Below, one piece after another: positions 1 to 4,771 of a DNA stretch of 5,464 nt. A program made the position numbers and the translations under genes. Source of the DNA: an uncultured Actinomycetes bacterium (lineage in GTDB: Bacteria; Actinomycetota; Actinomycetes; Nanopelagicales; Nanopelagicaceae); assembly GCA_903897155.1 (NCBI GenBank), contig CAIUAO010000120.1, positions 1-5,464 on the forward strand, given 5' to 3'. The first letter of the stretch is position 1. Every line of letters begins with the position of its first letter. A model generated the notes under the pieces. It saw only the letters and a program-made list of their open reading frames with translations. It did not search any database and was not told the DNA's origin.

Positions 1-14
1 GAAGCCGAAATAAT

Positions 15-590
15 TTAGTAGTAACCAGACCAGCGATGTTTGGTCAGAGCGTTGCACGGAGTTCCGTAGCGAATCTTGATATAGCGAAGTCCCCATCTAA
101 TCTGGGTTAAGGGGTTAGTCCGCCAGTCAGTAGCAATAACATCCATCTTGTTGGCAGGAAGAGCTTGGGCAATACCAGTTGCTCCGCTGTAATAGTTATG
201 GGCTAGGAAATTCCAATGACTCTCGTTCGTCCAAAGAGTGTTCAAGCAGACAAGCTGCTTCTTCTGCCAGCCATATGCCTCGGTAGCTATCTTGTAGCCC
301 ACGTGCCTAGCGCCATCTGGAGTTTTAGCTAATTCAACCTGCATCGCTGCTGCTGAAACCAACGCCATTTCACCGGCATCTGCTGAGGCAGCTCCCCCGA
401 GTTCAACAACTCCGTTATTAGCGGTCAAGGCTGAGCTTGGATCAACGCTGGTTGCAGTCGAGCTATCTGGGATAGAAACTGACATGGAAAAGTTTGTTTC
501 GGCATAGGTCGTGCTTATGGAACCGAAAAGGGAGAAGCCAAAGGCAGCCATGGCTACAAAAGACGGCCGGCGAAACGCACTGGCCTTCAT
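15..590 (-). CDS. Secreted lysozyme-like / transglycosylase SLT-type cell wall protein
   Basis: This 191-residue protein probably cleaves or binds peptidoglycan outside the cell. Residues 1-30 look like a signal peptide: a basic start (K2, R7, R8), a hydrophobic stretch near 11-25 and a likely cleavage after the Tyr-Ala at 29-30. Residues 31-95 are rich in Ser, Thr and Ala and look like a linker. The C-terminal part (about 100-191) resembles the lysozyme-like domain found in many actinobacterial secreted proteins. It has Glu123 in LWTNESHW as the likely catalytic acid, then GATGIAQALPANKM (136-149), DWRTNP (155-160), QIRWGLRYIKIRYG (163-176) and a terminal SGYY. Cys115 and Cys179 could form a disulfide. 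The ATG at 590 is chosen because it gives a complete signal peptide; a start at Met14 would lose the basic region. The gene lies downstream of phoH on the same strand, 262 bp away. The domain assignment is firm; the exact cleavage chemistry is inferred. Confidence 0.85.
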   Translation of the reverse strand: MKASAFRRPSFVAMAAFGFSLFGSISTTYAETNFSMSVSIPDSSTATSVDPSSALTANNGVVELGGAASADAGEMALVSAAAMQVELAKTPDGARHVGYKIATEAYGWQKKQLVCLNTLWTNESHWNFLAHNYYSGATGIAQALPANKMDVIATDWRTNPLTQIRWGLRYIKIRYGTPCNALTKHRWSGYY

Positions 591-602
591 CTATGCTCAT
601 TT

Positions 603-611
603 CCTTCCTCC
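603..611 (-). promoter_or_regulatory. Strong Shine-Dalgarno sequence for the secreted lysozyme-like protein
   Basis: The minus strand reads GGAGGAAGG here, the best ribosome binding site in the window. The GGAGG core ends 16 nt before the chosen ATG at 590, and the AAGG part ends 12 nt before it, which is longer than usual. An out-of-frame ATG at 600-598 lies only 6 nt from the GGAGG core. That frame gives just 45 codons to a stop at 463-465 and shows no protein-like character, so the 590 start is still preferred. Confidence 0.6.
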
Positions 612-612
612 A

Positions 613-626
613 AAGCCCTTCGGCTT
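613..626 (-). promoter_or_regulatory. Small hairpin just upstream of the ribosome binding site
   Basis: The minus strand reads AAGCC-GAAG-GGCTT, a 5-bp stem with a four-base loop, ending two bases before the GGAGGAAGG ribosome binding site. It could influence translation of the secreted lysozyme-like protein. I do not recognise it as part of a known riboswitch. The c-di-AMP (ydaO) class, known upstream of actinobacterial wall hydrolase genes, was considered, but its conserved segments are not visible here. Confidence 0.3.
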
Positions 627-642
627 GCCGTACCCACACAAC

Positions 643-773
643 ACTCCTGACCCCGTTTCAAGGGTCAGAGGGTAGGTGGGAAGGATTAGAGAGTTACAGA
701 CAGGTGAACGGCAGGCAACTTCTGACCCGCGTGGCTAATAAAAAAAATTAAAGTCACAGGATGGGGTCAGAGT
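643..773. repeat. Cluster of four TCTGACCC / GGGTCAGA inverted repeats (REP-like or mobile-element relic)
   Basis: Four copies of one short motif alternate in orientation: CTGACCCC at 647-654, GGGTCAGA at 662-669, TCTGACCC at 721-728 and GGGGTCAGA at 763-771. The outer ends, ACTCCTGACCCC at 643-654 and GGGGTCAGAGT at 763-773, are inverted copies differing by one inserted base. The inner pair is an 8-bp perfect inverted repeat. Neighbouring copies can also pair, giving one tight hairpin (647-653 with 662-668, loop of 8) and one loose one (721-728 with 764-771, loop of 35 that includes eight consecutive A at 740-747). The arrangement resembles a REP doublet or a tiny non-autonomous element with terminal inverted repeats. 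No transposase is present. The segment probably includes the promoter region of the downstream gene. Confidence 0.6.
669..709 (-). promoter_or_regulatory. Possible regulated promoter with PHO-box-like repeats
   Basis: The minus strand carries GTTCACCTGTC (709-699) followed directly by TGTAACTCTCT (698-688). Compared with the 11-nt repeat unit of the actinobacterial PHO box (G-K-T-C-A-Y-Y-Y-R-S-G), the first unit fits at about 9 of 11 positions and the second at about 7. A TA-N3-T hexamer, TACCCT (674-669), lies downstream at a distance compatible with an activator-dependent promoter. A second -10 candidate is TCTAAT at 690-685. This is a visual match only; the true promoter of the lysozyme-like gene could be elsewhere. 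Confidence 0.2.
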
Positions 774-839
774 AAAAGTGCTGGTCAGCAGCGAAGAAAT
801 CCTTTATGTCCGATTTGTCGCCTCACAGGTGAATGAGTG

Positions 840-861
840 CCTCAGGCCATCCTCAGGCCAT
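840..861. repeat. 11-bp perfect tandem duplication over the phoH stop codon
   Basis: CCTCAGGCCAT occurs at 840-850 and again at 851-861 with no bases between. The right-hand copy contains the phoH stop codon (TGA at 855-853 on the minus strand) and its last two sense codons, ATG GCC. The left-hand copy lies just after the stop. Because the gene ends in the first copy met by the ribosome, the duplication does not change the protein. Confidence 0.85.
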
Positions 862-2181
862 GAAATTAATTGGCTCTTCTAGCATCTCAGTTACGAGGGC
901 TGCGATCGGGGAGCGCTCAGATCTGGTCAAAGTAATGTGGGCGAAGAGCGGATGACCCTTCAAGGACTCCACTACGGCAACGACTCCGTCATGGCGACCG
1001 ACCCGCAAGTTATCCCGCTGGGCAATGTCATGGGTCATGACCACCCGTGAGCCCTGACCGATTCTTGAAAGCACCGTGAGGAGCACACCGCGTTCAAGTG
1101 ACTGGGCCTCATCGACGATCACATAGGAGTCGTGAAGTGAGCGACCTCGGATATGGGTCAAAGGCAAGACCTCAATTAAACCTCGGTCAATAATTTCATC
1201 GATCACTGTCTGGCTAACGAGTGCTCCCAAAGTATCAAAGACTGCCTGGGCCCAAGGAGACATCTTCTCTCCTTCAGTTCCTGGCAAATAGCCAAGCTCT
1301 TGGCCACCCACTGCATAAAGGGGCCGGAAGATCAGAACTTTCTTATGTTGGCGGCGCTCTAAAACTGCTTCTAACCCGGCACACAAAGCAAGTGCTGACT
1401 TACCTGTTCCAGCACGCCCACCCAGGGAGATGATGCCAATGTCATTATCTAGAAGAAGATCTAGTGCTACTCGCTGTTCTGCAGAGCGGCCGTGCAAACC
1501 AAATGCCGAGCGATCCCCTCGTACTAATTGAATCTGCTTATCAGGAGTAACTCGTGCAAGGGCGCTTCCTTTTTCTGAGTGTAAAACAATTCCGGTGTGG
1601 CATGGGTGCTCTTTGCCAAGTTCGTGAGGCGTCTTATCGTTTTCATAGAGGGCGTCAATCAGTGAGCCCCCAACATTTGCCTCCACCATTCCAGTCCATC
1701 CAGAAGTCGAAGCAAGTTCATGGCGATACTCTTCAGATTCAACTCCAACAGATGAGGCCTTCACCCGCAGCGGGAGGTCTTTTGTTACTAAGACAACGCG
1801 GCGAGATTCGGCCATCAAATTACGTGCGATCGCAAGAATTCTTGAATCATTTGATCCATCCCGCAAAAAGCCTGCAGGAAGTGATGTGGGATCTGAGTGA
1901 TTGAGCTCTACCTTAATTGTTCCGCCGATGTCGTTAATCGAGATAGATTCATCGAGGCGGCCGTGGCTAATTCTTAAATCATCAAGGGCGCGAAGTGCTT
2001 CTCTTGCGAAGTAGCCCAACTCAGGGTGATCGCGCTTGGTCTCAAGTTCACCAATTACGGTGATAGGAATAATGACTTCGTGCTCGGCAAAGCGGGCGAG
2101 CGCCGCCGGATCAGCAAGTAAAACACTGGTATCTAACACATACGTCTTGCGGCCGTTATTTTGGCTCCTTGGGTTTGCCAA
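853..2181 (-). CDS. phoH2: PhoH2 family protein: PIN-domain ribonuclease fused to PhoH ATPase
   Basis: PhoH2 proteins combine an N-terminal PIN nuclease with a C-terminal PhoH ATPase and are known to unwind and cut RNA. Numbering is from the TTG start at 2181 (442 residues). The PIN domain begins at KTYVLDTS (12-19). Its acidic residues are Asp17, Glu45, Asp112 (in NDSRILAIA) and Asp135 (in TKDLPLR). After a linker region the PhoH domain starts near 230, with Walker A GRAGTGKS at 255-262, Walker B VIVDEAQ at 354-360 and a conserved THDIAQRDN at 383-391. All key residues are present. An ATG at 2262 in the same frame would add 27 residues unlike any PhoH2 N-terminus that I know. I prefer TTG because homologues begin a short distance before the PIN domain, though the site before it is weak (GAGAA). 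The gene lies between the prenyltransferase (163 bp) and the secreted lysozyme-like gene, on the same strand. Confidence 0.9.
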   Translation of the reverse strand: MANPRSQNNGRKTYVLDTSVLLADPAALARFAEHEVIIPITVIGELETKRDHPELGYFAREALRALDDLRISHGRLDESISINDIGGTIKVELNHSDPTSLPAGFLRDGSNDSRILAIARNLMAESRRVVLVTKDLPLRVKASSVGVESEEYRHELASTSGWTGMVEANVGGSLIDALYENDKTPHELGKEHPCHTGIVLHSEKGSALARVTPDKQIQLVRGDRSAFGLHGRSAEQRVALDLLLDNDIGIISLGGRAGTGKSALALCAGLEAVLERRQHKKVLIFRPLYAVGGQELGYLPGTEGEKMSPWAQAVFDTLGALVSQTVIDEIIDRGLIEVLPLTHIRGRSLHDSYVIVDEAQSLERGVLLTVLSRIGQGSRVVMTHDIAQRDNLRVGRHDGVVAVVESLKGHPLFAHITLTRSERSPIAALVTEMLEEPINFMA

Positions 2182-2344
2182 GAGATTCTCGCATTTCTGT
2201 GTATTTGTATGAGTAGGTTTTCTATATCTCCTGGGGTGGGAGAAATAGAACTTATGCCACATAAAGTAAAACTCGCCAGAGCGCGGGGGCGTGCGACACG
2301 CGGTGCGGAAAAGTTAAATTCCTATGACTTTTAGAAGAGGGGAA
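2182..2344 (-). other. Intergenic region between the prenyltransferase and phoH
   Basis: This gap probably holds the phoH promoter and leader, but I cannot pick a convincing -35/-10 pair. It contains an unusually GC-rich patch at about 2280-2308, with a small inverted repeat GCGTG-CGA-CACGC at 2289-2301. That hairpin is not followed directly by a run of T on the minus strand, so I do not call it a terminator. An AGGAGA at about 2231-2226 (minus) has no suitable start codon nearby. If phoH starts at 2262 instead of 2181, the gap shrinks to 82 bp. Confidence 0.5.
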
Positions 2345-3127
2345 TTACCTTCCAAAGCGGCGATGCCTCTGGGCATATGCCCGAAGGGCCCGCAGAAAAT
2401 CAACCTTTCTAAAATCTGGCCAATAAGCCTCACAAAAATAGAACTCAGAATGGGCTGATTGCCAGAGAAGAAATCCAGAGAGCCGCTGCTCCCCTGAAGT
2501 TCTAATGACTAACTCTGGATCAGGCATTCCAGCTGTATAAAGATGCTTACCAATTTCATCGATAGAGAGCTTCTGTGCAATTTCATCTGCGCTCTGCCCA
2601 TGAGTAACTCCATCTTGGATGTAGTTCCTCACGGCATCAACAATCTCTCGCCTACCTCCATAGCCAATAGCAACGTTCACGACGACCTTTGCCCTGCCCT
2701 TACTCGCCACTTCAACCTTCTTGAGTTTGTCTTGTAACCACTCTGGCAAAAGTTCAAGGGCTCCCAGGGGTTTAATCTCCCACTTCCCCAATTCATCGAG
2801 ATGATCTACTGCTGCAGAGATGATCTTCAGGAGGGCATCTAGCTCATCTGGATCTCTATTGAGGTTATCTGTTGATAGAAGCCAGAGTGTGATGATGTTG
2901 ACGTCGGCTTCCTCGCACCATCCAAGGAGTTCAACAATTTTTTCAGCTCCTGCTTTGTGGCCCTCTTCAGCGCTTGCGCCATAGTTTGATTTTGCCCAGC
3001 GCCGATTGCCATCAAGAATGACTCCCACGTGGTGAGGCGTCTGAGTGAAATCTAATTGGGAAAGAAGGCGCCGCTGATAGATCGGATAAAGCAGAGCTTT
3101 AATCGCCTGCTTAGCCGGATTGCTCAT
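2345..3127 (-). CDS. uppS: Short-chain cis-prenyltransferase, (2Z,6E)-farnesyl diphosphate synthase type
   Basis: This 260-residue enzyme of the UppS/cis-prenyltransferase family condenses isopentenyl diphosphate onto an allylic diphosphate in Z configuration, in the cytoplasm or at the membrane. The signature VILDGNRRWAK (35-45) contains catalytic Asp39. LLSTDNLNRDPDEL (83-96), NVAIGYGGRREIVDAVR (151-167), RTSGEQRLSGFLLWQS (209-224) for diphosphate binding and Glu228 for magnesium are all present. The protein resembles mycobacterial Rv1086 along its whole length, including the RRFGR-type C-terminus. In long-chain E. coli UppS a small Ala69 lines the product tunnel. The aligned residue here is Leu83, as in Rv1086, where the bulky Leu limits the product to C15. 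I therefore infer Z,E-farnesyl diphosphate, which a second synthase elsewhere would extend. The ATG lies 10 bp after the DUF3817 stop with no clear ribosome binding site, so translational coupling is likely. Confidence 0.93.
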   Translation of the reverse strand: MSNPAKQAIKALLYPIYQRRLLSQLDFTQTPHHVGVILDGNRRWAKSNYGASAEEGHKAGAEKIVELLGWCEEADVNIITLWLLSTDNLNRDPDELDALLKIISAAVDHLDELGKWEIKPLGALELLPEWLQDKLKKVEVASKGRAKVVVNVAIGYGGRREIVDAVRNYIQDGVTHGQSADEIAQKLSIDEIGKHLYTAGMPDPELVIRTSGEQRLSGFLLWQSAHSEFYFCEAYWPDFRKVDFLRALRAYAQRHRRFGR

Positions 3128-3137
3128 TATGAATCTA

Positions 3138-3464
3138 TTAAGAGCGGAGAGTTTTGAAGCGCTCTACTGCTTTTCTTTCAGCAACAAATGATGCGACAGG
3201 AAGCGTGCCGGCAAGAATATAGAACAACATGGTCATGAGGCTTGTGCGGGCTTTGAGGCAATAGTTAAAGGCAGCCAAGATATAGATCGGATATGTAAAT
3301 CCGTGGATGATGGCAATTGCAGCCCAAATTGCGAGCTTGCTATGGAAAGCAAGGTGGGCAGGGACCTCTACAAACCAGAGAAGAAGTGAGAATGTTCCAG
3401 ACCAGATCGCCATGAACTTGTAACGAGCTAGTGCGCCTTCTAAACCGCCTGTAAATATTTTCAT
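3138..3464 (-). CDS. DUF3817 integral membrane protein
   Basis: This is a 108-residue membrane protein of the DUF3817 family, common in Actinobacteria, with no established function. Three hydrophobic segments are visible at roughly 16-36, 45-66 and 75-94. The family features are ALARYKFMA near the N-terminus, a His-Gly pair at 54-55 at the start of GFTYPIYILAAF (55-66), a short basic loop KAR at 71-73, and the conserved AGTLPVASFVAERK (85-98). The length is normal for the family. The start lies 4 bp after the SURF1 stop and the stop lies 10 bp before the prenyltransferase start, so the gene sits in the middle of an operon. The site before its ATG is weak (AAGA). Nothing in the sequence points to a reaction. 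Confidence 0.88.
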   Translation of the reverse strand: MKIFTGGLEGALARYKFMAIWSGTFSLLLWFVEVPAHLAFHSKLAIWAAIAIIHGFTYPIYILAAFNYCLKARTSLMTMLFYILAGTLPVASFVAERKAVERFKTLRS

Positions 3465-3468
3465 GTTC

Positions 3469-4185
3469 TTACTCTACATCCAACTGTGGCTCTTTGAGCT
3501 TACGCTCGTGACGCTTAGCAATAAAGGGAGCGCAGAGCACCAAGATCGCCATAAACCACCAGATCACAACGTATGCAATGTGCTGCCAATAAAAACCTGA
3601 GATTGATTGCATGAGCACCGGCGCCGGAACTCGATTGCCTGTGATCTCTGTGCCAGTTGAATCCTTTTCACTCATTGCAATGATGTAACCATCAAAAAGA
3701 CTGTAATGACCGGTCCCTGCGACAAGCGCCGGATCAATACGACCAAGAGATGTTTCACTATTAAAACCATGATCATCCTGCTGGCTTGGATAGAGGCGGC
3801 CCTGAATATCTAACTGTTGGGGTGTAGGAGCAATACTTGAATCATGTAGCCCCCGCACAATCAAAATTGCTCTCTTCTCTGTGATCTCAAAAAGACCGAC
3901 AGATAAATCCTTATAACCTTCTTTACCAATATTTTGTGTGGGGGCAACATAATCTTTCACGTAGTGACCGTGAAGAGTCACGATGCGGTTAATTGCTTTG
4001 GTGTAGATATTCCTACCGGCTTTATCAATATCGGTCAGGGCGACAGGAACTGATGATGGAATTACCTTGCCTTGGGCGCTGGTTGCTTGGGCCCGATGCC
4101 ACTGCCAAAGTCCTAATTCGACAAAGATGCCAGAGAGTAGAAGCAGTGCTAATCCAACAGCAATTGGGCGAAGAAACTTATTCAC
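3469..4185 (-). CDS. SURF1 family cytochrome oxidase assembly protein
   Basis: SURF1 proteins help insert heme a into subunit I of aa3-type cytochrome c oxidase. The 238-residue protein has the usual topology of two membrane helices (about 7-29 and 201-222) around an extracytoplasmic domain. The first helix ends with the family motif LGLWQWHRAQ (24-33). RAILIVRGL (105-113) corresponds to the family's V-x-R-G-W segment, but with Leu in place of the usual Trp. The second helix contains QHIAYVVIWW (201-210), whose His202 matches the His linked to heme binding in bacterial SURF1. The tail is basic (KRHERKLK), as expected for a cytoplasmic end. The start is GTG at 4185, which lies inside the last codons of the upstream small gene (8-bp overlap), indicating translational coupling. 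No oxidase subunit genes are in the window. Confidence 0.9.
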   Translation of the reverse strand: MNKFLRPIAVGLALLLLSGIFVELGLWQWHRAQATSAQGKVIPSSVPVALTDIDKAGRNIYTKAINRIVTLHGHYVKDYVAPTQNIGKEGYKDLSVGLFEITEKRAILIVRGLHDSSIAPTPQQLDIQGRLYPSQQDDHGFNSETSLGRIDPALVAGTGHYSLFDGYIIAMSEKDSTGTEITGNRVPAPVLMQSISGFYWQHIAYVVIWWFMAILVLCAPFIAKRHERKLKEPQLDVE

Positions 4186-4324
4186 CGTTATTGATATTTT
4201 CTTTTTCTTGCACTCTTTTATATCTGCGGTAGAAAGAGATCAGCAAAAATGTCACTGCAATGCAGAGAACAATCATGACCAATGAGCCCGCTAAACCGGT
4301 GCTGATATCGGTGGAATCACTCAT
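4178..4324 (-). CDS. Small single-span membrane protein at the head of the SURF1 operon
   Basis: This 48-residue reading frame starts at ATG 4324 and stops at TAA 4180-4178, overlapping the SURF1 GTG start by 8 bp. It begins MSDSTDISTG, a polar, acidic N-terminus, followed by a hydrophobic helix at about 11-31. A basic stretch FYRRYKR (31-37) and a charged tail rich in Lys, Glu and Asn follow. By the positive-inside rule the C-terminus is cytoplasmic. Support for it being real comes from the membrane-protein pattern, the overlap with SURF1 and the promoter-like CATAAT exactly 6 nt before its ATG. I do not recognise the family. Its position suggests a small partner or assembly factor for the respiratory oxidase, but that rests on context alone. 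Confidence 0.7.
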   Translation of the reverse strand: MSDSTDISTGLAGSLVMIVLCIAVTFLLISFYRRYKRVQEKENINNGE

Positions 4325-4330
4325 GGCTTC

Positions 4331-4336
4331 ATTATG
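4331..4336 (-). promoter_or_regulatory. -10 element for the SURF1 operon, leaderless arrangement
   Basis: The minus strand reads CATAAT, matching TATAAT at five of six positions, followed by 6 nt and then the ATG at 4324. Transcription would start at or next to the A of the ATG, giving a leaderless mRNA, which is common in Actinobacteria. No ribosome binding site precedes this ATG, which agrees. No convincing -35 is visible; upstream bases run into the divergent promoter. Confidence 0.45.
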
Positions 4337-4347
4337 CCGCTTTATCC

Positions 4348-4353
4348 TATGCT
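4348..4353 (+). promoter_or_regulatory. -10 element for the DUF4307 gene, leaderless arrangement
   Basis: TATGCT fits the actinobacterial TA-N3-T -10 pattern and is followed by TGCGTT and then the ATG at 4360, a 6-nt gap that predicts a leaderless transcript. No Shine-Dalgarno sequence precedes the ATG. An overlapping alternative, TATCCT at 4343-4348, is 5 bp further upstream. The -35 region is not recognisable. Confidence 0.45.
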
Positions 4354-4359
4354 TGCGTT

Positions 4360-4749
4360 ATGAACCAGGACCAGACGCCTTATCTTCAGGCGCGCTACGG
4401 GACATCTAAGCCAGCAATTGCAAGGTGGGTCACACCTGCTCTTGTACTACTTCTCGTTGGTGGCACCTGGCTCATTTGGTCAGCTAATCATTTTTCAAAA
4501 CCAGAGATACATGCAAATTTCATCTCCTTTTCTACAGATAGTCCAACACAAATGAGTATGACCTATTTTGTTCACGTGCGAAGTGCAAATAAATCTCATG
4601 AGTGCACCATCACTGCAAGTGATTACCAAGCAAATATTGTTGGACAAATTACAGATCAGATCCCGCCAGGTGCCAATAACTTCAGGCGCACGGTACATAT
4701 CCCTACGCGTGCCCCAGCGGTCAGCGCATCAATTGAGCGCTGCCACTAA
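4360..4749 (+). CDS. DUF4307 membrane protein (Rv1081c-like)
   Basis: This is a 129-residue protein with one membrane helix at about 23-41, after a short cytoplasmic start containing ARYGTSKP (11-18), a feature of DUF4307 proteins. The remainder, outside the membrane, looks like a small beta-rich domain. Two cysteines, Cys82 (in HECTITA) and Cys128 (in ERCH at the very end), sit at positions typical of the family and could pair. The family has no known function. Its position just upstream of greA on the same strand differs from M. tuberculosis only in local arrangement: Rv1081c also neighbours greA (Rv1080c). In mycobacteria the mycothiol conjugate amidase gene mca lies on the other side; here that place is taken by the divergent SURF1 operon. 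The assignment is by motif and context, so moderately sure. Confidence 0.8.
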   Translation: MNQDQTPYLQARYGTSKPAIARWVTPALVLLLVGGTWLIWSANHFSKPEIHANFISFSTDSPTQMSMTYFVHVRSANKSHECTITASDYQANIVGQITDQIPPGANNFRRTVHIPTRAPAVSASIERCH

Positions 4750-4762
4750 GGCAGGCTAAACT
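4733..4762 (+). promoter_or_regulatory. Likely greA promoter inside the end of the DUF4307 gene
   Basis: TTGAGC at 4733-4738 and TAAACT at 4757-4762 are separated by 18 bp, a reasonable -35/-10 pair. Start of transcription is expected near 4769-4771, leaving almost no leader before the greA ATG at 4772; no Shine-Dalgarno sequence is visible there. The spacer contains a 5-bp inverted repeat, CTGCC-ACTAA-GGCAG (4740-4754), whose loop holds the DUF4307 stop codon. greA could be transcribed both from here and by read-through from DUF4307. Confidence 0.4.
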
Positions 4763-4771
4763 CATCCCCTT

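Noticed and set aside
591..690. Riboswitch (c-di-AMP or c-di-GMP) in the leader of the wall-hydrolase gene
   Set aside because: The genomic context is suggestive, but the conserved core segments of these classes are not found; only a small hairpin is visible.
494..751. Plus-strand open frame of 85 codons over the hydrolase start and spacer
   Set aside because: It runs antisense through the signal-peptide region and the repeat cluster, has no domain-like pattern and no promoter or ribosome binding site.
729..763. Rho-independent terminator for phoH using the T-rich run at 747-740 (minus)
   Set aside because: No GC-rich hairpin lies directly before the T-run; the nearest pairing (764-771 with 721-728) places the T-run inside the loop.
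1221..1904. Two plus-strand open frames inside phoH
   Set aside because: They are antisense shadows of a well-supported PhoH2 gene, with no protein-like composition.
2289..2301. GC-rich hairpin GCGTG-CGA-CACGC as terminator of the prenyltransferase operon
   Set aside because: The stem is only 5 bp and no T-run follows on the minus strand.
3993..4285. Two overlapping plus-strand open frames opposite SURF1 and the small membrane gene
   Set aside because: They are antisense to two genes with good membrane-protein patterns; the plus-strand products show no motif.
4495..4759. Open frames on both strands within the DUF4307 gene
   Set aside because: They are out-of-frame shadows; the DUF4307 frame explains this stretch.
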